Assembly: GCA_006176705.1 (NCBI GenBank)
Contig: QRFJ01004285.1
Coordinates: forward strand, 50,839 to 114,838
Length of the DNA: 64,000 nucleotides
Reading direction: 5' to 3'
Source of the DNA: Cocos nucifera
Taxonomy: Eukaryota; Streptophyta; Magnoliopsida; Arecales; Arecaceae
In this document: piece by piece, positions 58,423-64,000 of the stretch
Layout: each line of letters begins with the position of its first letter
Position numbering within the stretch: position 1 is the stretch's first letter
The notes under the pieces: generated by a model
Seen by the model: only the letters and a program-made list of their open reading frames with translations
Told to the model about the DNA's origin: nothing
Database searches by the model: none
Translations under genes and position numbers: made by a program

Positions 58423-60223
58423 TTCTAAATTATTTAGATCTAATTTTAATTTTATTTTAATAGAAAATAAAGTATTTTAGATGTCACATGAGATGTGATC
58501 AGATCTGAATCAGAAAAATTAAAATTAAATGATTGGATCTAAGATTAAGAGATATGCATGACTAGTTCTAGAATAGAATAGTTCTATAGAATAGTTTTGC
58601 ATGTTTTGATTTAATCTGATTAAATCATATTTTAGATCTTTTATTTACATTTTCTGATATTATAGGGTATAAATAATATCTATAAACAGCAAATAAAAAT
58701 TATTTAATTTTAAATATCATATGAGATATGATTGATGCATGTCTAGACTAGTTGTAGAATAGTTCTACATAATTGTCTAGATTAGAATTTATTTTGTAGA
58801 TTAGATTAATTAAAATTAATTTTCAGATTATTTGTGATAATTTTAGATCTGAAAAAATGCATGATTATGATACATGAGATGTAATGCAAAATATGCCATG
58901 ATTAGATCTACCTTTTATATGAGATATAATGATATTGATCTGATAATTATTTTGTAGTATTGAATGTTCTTTGATTAAGGCATTCACTCTTGGCCGGTCC
59001 CGTCATAAGAATGAAGAAGGGTTTAAAGCCCTCTCTTCCCATTCGATGGTGTTTATGATGTGTAGGGGCTGCGTGTTCGTCTTTAACTGAAATCCAAACT
59101 TACTTTCTGCAAATCCTAGATCCTGAACCTAGGAATTAATGTGTCATATTTTGTTATGAACCCAACTTAATTAAGAATTAAGTTTATGGAATATAATTAG
59201 GTCTAAAATGAGAATTTCAGATCTAAGACATATACATAATAACTGGTTCGGGCTTGGGTAGCTCAATTAGGTCTAAGCGGTTGATCAAACCGAATCAAGA
59301 GTTGGTTAGATGGATCATAATGCTTAAATTGACCACTAATAGGATTAAGTCTGGGTCAAGATCGAGTCTGATCAAGACAGACTATTAGGCTCAGAGGTTA
59401 GAGTCTGGATTGTAGGCTAACCCAATTGGTTCTGACTCAACAATTTGGTGTCTAAGGTAATTTGGCATCAACGAACCGACTGGTTTTTAATTGGAAGCTA
59501 ATCGATCTGAATGCGTTCTTGTACGAGTTTAACGGCATATCCCATTCACCGTCTCACTTCCTGGCCATATCTTTGACACAGTTCTGATCTGAGGTGGTCA
59601 ATAATCCGAGCGTAACCCATGCTACTAGTTAGTCATAATGTTATGACAAGCAAGTTAGTTTAATGAAGACCTGAAATCAATTCTCCCTAGAAAAAGATTA
59701 AGTCAGAGGTCTTTCCACCATTGATATGTGCGGCCTTCTGTGGTTGATGTTTCTGGCGATACAGTGGCTCAGTTGCACCAAAAGACGCAACCATGTCTAT
59801 TAGGCATTGGATGCTATGGGCTGGAGATGAGTTGGCTCAATATTTTGGATTTACGGTGAGAGACCCAATTAGGAACCCAGTCTATGCAAATGTGGGTCTG
59901 ACTTAACTAAGGAGTGGATCAATATTCCGGATACGTGAGATCATATTAGAGACAAGTTTGGTGCACCATGATTAAAGAATATTGAAAAGTATTGTTCAGC
60001 TCACTGGCTTAACCCATCACCAATAACTGTTAGGTGAGTGATGAGTCAGTTGGTGAGACTCGACCACCACTAGAGAATCATTAATCGTGGAGATATTTCG
60101 CATATCTATAAGGAGTGTGGGATCCGAGAAAAATAGGGAGCTAATTTGTTTAAAAATAAAATCCCTAAACAAATGGTCAAGTCAAAATTACTATATTAAC
60201 TAGAATCTTTGACTCTCTACGAA
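58423..60223 (+). other. Element A, untranslated leader
   Basis: About 1.8 kb, alignable with the B leader in reverse. Indels relative to B become frequent from roughly 59400 onward (for example ggtaatttggcatcaacg against B ggtaagtttggcacatacg). Confidence 0.78.
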
Positions 60224-61060
60224 TAGTCTGCGTCCAACCCCATTGGCATGTATCCTGACACACATAGACTGACTGGACCCAATATAAAGATTGGCTTCAA
60301 GAACTACAAATTTTTGGGTTCTGAGAAGTTAACCCATGTTTTGGACCAGCGACCCTCCACTTTACCACCCGTCCATCTGTTGAACAGGAACGTCTCTAGA
60401 AAAATGGATGACGAAAGACAAAGGCAGATACTACATGTTGGGCTCGATGTCTGAATGAGCTCCAGCACCAACATGAAGATATCGGACTGCTCGCCAATGT
60501 TGGCTCACCTGCCGGAGATGTTTGGTGAACAGAGGCGCGCAGCCAATATCAAGTCACAAAATGACTTTTAAGGCTAAGATGCGTGATGGGCAGTCAGTCC
60601 AAGATCACTTGTCTAACAATGATCAAGGATATGGATAGAGCGTTGAGAAGCTCGTATGAAGTTGTGACTTGGTTACAGAATGAATTATTCTGGCAATCCT
60701 TGATTGTGCATATGGGCAATTCTAATCCATGAATTACCACATGCATTACAACTTTCAAAATTCCTTGGCCCCGAGTTGATGAATGCTATGATTTGGCCTT
60801 TATCGCTGAAGTTTCTATGAAACGTCTATAAAGGCTCCATTCTCTGGCTATCAATCGACTTCTTCTAAAGAAAAGATCTTACGTATGGAAAAGAAAAAAG
60901 AAGTCTGTGCGAAAAGAAAGAAAAGGGTATGAAAGGATCAAAGAAGAAAGAAGGCAGAAACCAGTAAGAAGGAGGTGCTCGAGTGGCAAAGAAAAAGTGT
61001 TTATCCAGTTGTGCAACAGCGTCAGACGGGCCCATTGGAAGCGGAACTCGCTCCTATTTT
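60224..61060 (+). pseudogene. gag: Element A, gag, dense indels
   Basis: Begins tctgcgtccaacc; the ATG of B (aaatgtctgcg) reads aatagtctgcg here. DTHRLTGPN (60263-60289) and SEKLTHVLDQ are recognisable within one short ORF (60248-60454); after that the match to B continues only by switching frame repeatedly. A lysine-rich region (60890-60960) and the knuckle region (about 61000-61070) follow. Confidence 0.75.
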
Positions 61061-61560
61061 ACCTGGCACCCCTAAAAAACCAGACGCAGGAAGAGTCCTT
61101 CTGCAGAGGTTATTGCTCGTTATTTGAGTCTAAACCTTACGGTTTCATTCGCATCCAGTGTGGGGTGCTTGGCTCATCTCTGATTAGTTCTGCTACTCAC
61201 GTCATGCATCCTATGAGCGTTAGGTACGCAGGCGACTGAGGGATGCGAGACCATATCCTACGCGTCAGCGAATGAACGCTAAAGTGCAATTTCGGCCAAT
61301 TCATAGCCGTTGGCGGAAAGATACCTCTGCAGAATTTACCATTCTTCGTTTTATAGAACTTTAGTTTTAAAAAACGACTTGTTATATATTATGGCCTAGC
61401 GTAGCAGGAAATTTGATTTCTGTTTTCATTTATAGCATCAAGAAGGTCTATGTGATCACCACTTTCTTAAAGGCATTGTAACATTCTTTTTATGAAAGAA
61501 AATAAAACTGTGCAAATGGTTCCTTTGTTAATGGTCTTTATCAGTCTGCAATTGAGTGTA
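61061..61560 (+). pseudogene. pol: Element A, protease region, dense indels
   Basis: Nucleotide match to B 38537-38160: ccttacggtttcattcgcatccag (61136 on) corresponds to the segment before WVLDSG in B, but the D-S-G codons cannot be read in one frame. The open piece 60907-61239 spans gag and protease remnants and is an artefact of shifts. Confidence 0.65.
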
Positions 61561-62700
61561 CCGATTTTAAATACGCAGAGCAAAATGTTGAATGCCAAAC
61601 GATTTATGACCTAGGATAGTTCAATCGAACGATCGATATTCTATGGCACCTGACATTAGGTCACTAATCAGCAAGAAGATTCATGACTTAACCAAAAATT
61701 GGAAGAAAAAAGGGCTATTGAGTCCATGACTTTTGAGTCATATCCAACTTGTTGATAATCGTGTTTCAAGAGGCAAATTGACTACACTCCCTTTTTGGTT
61801 TGGACATGGGAGAGGGCCACGAATTTTTTGCACCTAGTACATAACTGATGTGTGCGGCCCATTTGATGTGCCGCGTTAGAGGCCAATTTGTCTTAACTTC
61901 TACTCTATCTTTTACCGATGATCTGTCTATCCGGTTGTAAGTGTATCTTATGAGGACACAAGTTGAAGCCTTTTGAAAAGTTCAAAAGAGATTCAGAATT
62001 TGAAGTAGAAAAACAAAACTGGAAACCCATTAAGGTTTCTTCAATCAGATCGAGAGTGTGAAATCCTGTAAGCCAGGAATTTCATGGGAGACTATTCTTA
62101 AGGAAATGGCATAAGTCTACTCTCAAATGGACTCCATCACGGTACAAGACTACTCAAACTCAAATGGCGGTTCAGAATGGGAAAATTGGACCCTATTGGA
62201 TATGGTTCGTATCCATGATGAGCTTCACAGGACCTCCCTGATTTTTTTTGGGATATTTTCATATTAACTCAATATTATTTACGGAATAGGGTTTTCCCGT
62301 CTAAAAACCGTTTCCATACCACCCACCGTAGTGATTGATCTGGCATTCGGTAAGAAACCAAGTCTGTCATTCTCCAGGAATTTGGGGGTTGTCGGCTTAT
62401 GTTCAAAAAGCAACAAGCGCGACCACGTTAGAATTAGGTCCTTCAGATAGTGCGATTTCATAGGCAATTATCCTAAAGAGTCTAATGTTAGCGATCTATT
62501 TCTACCATTTCAGACAGACACCAAGTGATTGTGAGATTGGGACATGCCATAGTCTTTGAAAAATAGATTTATCCCAAGGATGAGTCGGCATTGGAAAAGT
62601 AGATTAAGCTTGATGAGAAAGTCTCAACAAGTGGAAAAGACTACCAGCCAAACATTGGAAACCAAATCAGGTTGAGCCATAATTAAGAACAAAAACCTAA
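61561..62700 (+). pseudogene. pol: Element A, integrase, dense indels
   Basis: Follows B 38150-37180: gattcatgac...aaattggaagaaaaa (finger region), ctgatgtgtgcggccc (61847, the HTDVCGP block), cttttaccgatgatctgtct (61909, FTDDLS block), and gggacatgccatagtc near 62541. Every block is interrupted by 1-2 base insertions or deletions. Confidence 0.72.
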
Positions 62701-63520
62701 CCTCCCTTTCCCACCTCGTACGATCGAAAAAGAGGTTCCCATCCCCCTGAAAGAATACTTATAGCGTTATTATTTCAGAGGACGTAGAGATATCCTCTAG
62801 GTAATGGTGCTCATGGTGATGATTCCCAAAACCACACACGAAGCGATATCAGATATCGACTTCGCAGAAATGGCTTGGAGCAATGAAGTCAGAGAATGCT
62901 CGATGCACTCAAAACATAAGGTTTGGACCTTGGATCCACCAGAAGTTATAGTATACCATATTGGTGAGAAATGGATCTGTCAAGAGAATAGATTGGATGC
63001 AGTGATTGGGAATTGTGGAGACATTCAAGGAGCAGACTAGGTGCGCAAAAGCGTTATAGTCAACGTGTACGCACCGTTGCATTATCAAGATACACCTTGG
63101 CCTATACTAATGCTAAAAATCATTCCGCACCAACAGAATTGCTTGCTGTTGCAGGCCTATTTCGCATTATTGGAAATTGGTCAAATGGACGTTGAAATGG
63201 CATCCTAAATGGATTATCTTGAGGAAGATATCTATACTGGAACAGCCGCTAGAGTCTCACAATCCATGATACTGATACACAAGGTTCTGCAAGCTGCAAA
63301 AGATCCATATATGGACTTAAGCCAAGCATCTCGGAGCTGGAAGACACTCGTTCAATAGATTGATCAAAAAGTCTTGGGTTCATCAAAAATGAAGCGAAGA
63401 CCATGTGTTTTCAAAAGGGTCAGTGAAGCGCTGTTGTCTTCCTCTATTCGTACGTGGCATGACATCCTTCTTATTGGCGAATGATATTCCCATGGTTTGA
63501 CATCAGTCAAGATGTGGTTG
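62701..63520 (+). pseudogene. pol: Element A, reverse transcriptase, dense indels
   Basis: Recognisable blocks by nucleotide match to B 37170-36360: gaagcgatatcagatatcg (62839), gagaaatggatctg (62965, GCKW block damaged), gacgttgaaatggcatcctaa (63188, catalytic QMDVKMAFLN block damaged), and a YVDD-equivalent near 63450-63470 (tacgtggcatgacatcc, with inserted bases). No intact catalytic frame. Confidence 0.75.
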
Positions 63521-64000
63521 TCCAAGGAATTCTCCATGAAAAGACCTAGGTTGAAGCATCGCTTATATTCTAGGAATTTTAAGTCATACTAGGGACCTAG
63601 AACCAATAAGATGCGATTAGGACTTTCACAGCGAAGATATACATAGAGGAAGTATAAAGAGATTAGTCAGGAAAACCTCTAAGAGAGATTCAAAATACCC
63701 TATCAAAATGTATTCATCTTTCCAAGAAGACATGAGCCCCAGCAACACCTGAGGAAATAGAGATGCAATGGGCAAAGATCCCTTAGCTTCTGCAATAGGG
63801 GCCTCATGTCATGCCGCCTGTGTCAACGACCTTGATATAGCCCCATACTGTGAGCTGTCACAAGCAGACTATCAGTCAAATCCAGGTAAGAACACTGGAC
63901 CTTCTGATGAATTATCCTTAAGTACTTGAGAAGAACTAAGGATATGATGTTTGGTCTTTGATAATGGAAACTTCCAAGTTCAAGGATAATCTCTCTCTTT
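63521..64000 (+). pseudogene. pol: Element A, RNase H region, cut by the window edge
   Basis: Matches B 36345-35900 in reverse (aaggaattctccatgaaaa, cttaagtacttgagaagaac, ggatatgatgtttggtc). About 30 single-base differences and indels in 480 bp by rough count; the matching B frame is open. The remaining RNase H, PPT and 3' LTR are beyond the window. Confidence 0.75.

Larger units (their letters stand above)
56164..64000 (+). mobile_element. Element A: family-1 copia retrotransposon, runs off the window
   Basis: 5' LTR 56164-58403, PBS 58405, leader, gag from about 60224, then pol to the RNase H start at the right edge. Same domain order and closely related sequence to B. TSD gatct (56159-56163) against gatcc (reverse complement of 26154-26158). 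The internal region is alignable with B throughout but carries a single-base indel every few tens of bases, so no ORF longer than about 110 codons survives. Confidence 0.87.

Noticed and set aside
60907..61239. 110-codon lysine/arginine-rich protein
   Set aside because: It is a chance frame produced by indels across the gag tail and protease of element A; the B counterpart reads in other frames.
1..64000. Host protein-coding genes, CRISPR arrays, bacterial operons or an unknown defence-type system
   Set aside because: The retrotransposon pieces and the tandem array account for the whole window; no exon-like coding remains and no regular spacer-repeat structure is present.

Overview
This window looks like plant nuclear DNA, probably from a monocot and perhaps a palm. 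That identification is inferred from the AT-rich, Ty1/copia-dominated content and the look of the LTR families; nothing here fixes the species. I find no host gene, no tRNA or rRNA gene and no CRISPR array. Essentially every base belongs to nested LTR retrotransposons, except about 0.6 kb of a roughly 175-bp tandem repeat (1-265 and 47334-47684), which is the original landing site.

Four families are present. (1) Copia elements with 2.2-2.3 kb LTRs (TGTTAG start, Angela-like): element B (33328-43529, minus), element C (8488-18252, minus), element A (56164 to beyond 64000, plus) and one lone LTR (26159-28436, minus). (2) Copia elements with 2.5-2.8 kb LTRs (TGTTGGAAA start): element D (plus, 2455 onward) and element E (minus, 28437-47333). 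(3) Gag-only copia-like elements with about 0.9 kb LTRs: element H (4541-7962, minus) and element I (266-2454 plus 47685-48955). (4) Element F (50053-56163 and 25238-26158), an Athila/Tat-like element with 1.5 kb LTRs and no pol.

Nesting, left to right: I sits in the tandem array. D is inserted into the gag of I. H is inserted into the 5' LTR of D, C into the leader of D, and F into the 3' LTR of D. A is inserted into the 3' LTR of F. Separately, E sits in the array and B is inserted in the leader of E.

The main result is that the two halves of I, D, F and the A insertion site lie about 30-48 kb apart and in opposite orientation. Their target-site duplications match as reverse complements: aggag/ctcct for I, acttc/gaagc for D (4 of 5), gcctc/gaggc for F, ggatc/gatct for A (4 of 5). 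The uninterrupted site is visible in a paralogous copy for each. So everything right of about 26-28 kb is inverted relative to everything left of it, with the left breakpoint inside or at the edge of the lone family-1 LTR at 26159-28436. This is either a real inversion by recombination between inverted LTRs or an assembly misjoin at the same repeat. It predicts what should lie beyond position 64000.

All gag/pol regions are broken by stops, frameshifts or deletions. B is the youngest-looking copy (perfect 5-bp TSD, very similar LTRs) but lacks about 220 bp of RNase H. The last 4-5 kb (element A internal) is much denser in single-base indels than any other copy and resembles unpolished long-read sequence. 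Family-1 LTRs of A, B and the lone LTR carry a cluster of 8-10 TTGAC W-box cores upstream of a TATA box; the older C LTRs appear to lack it.
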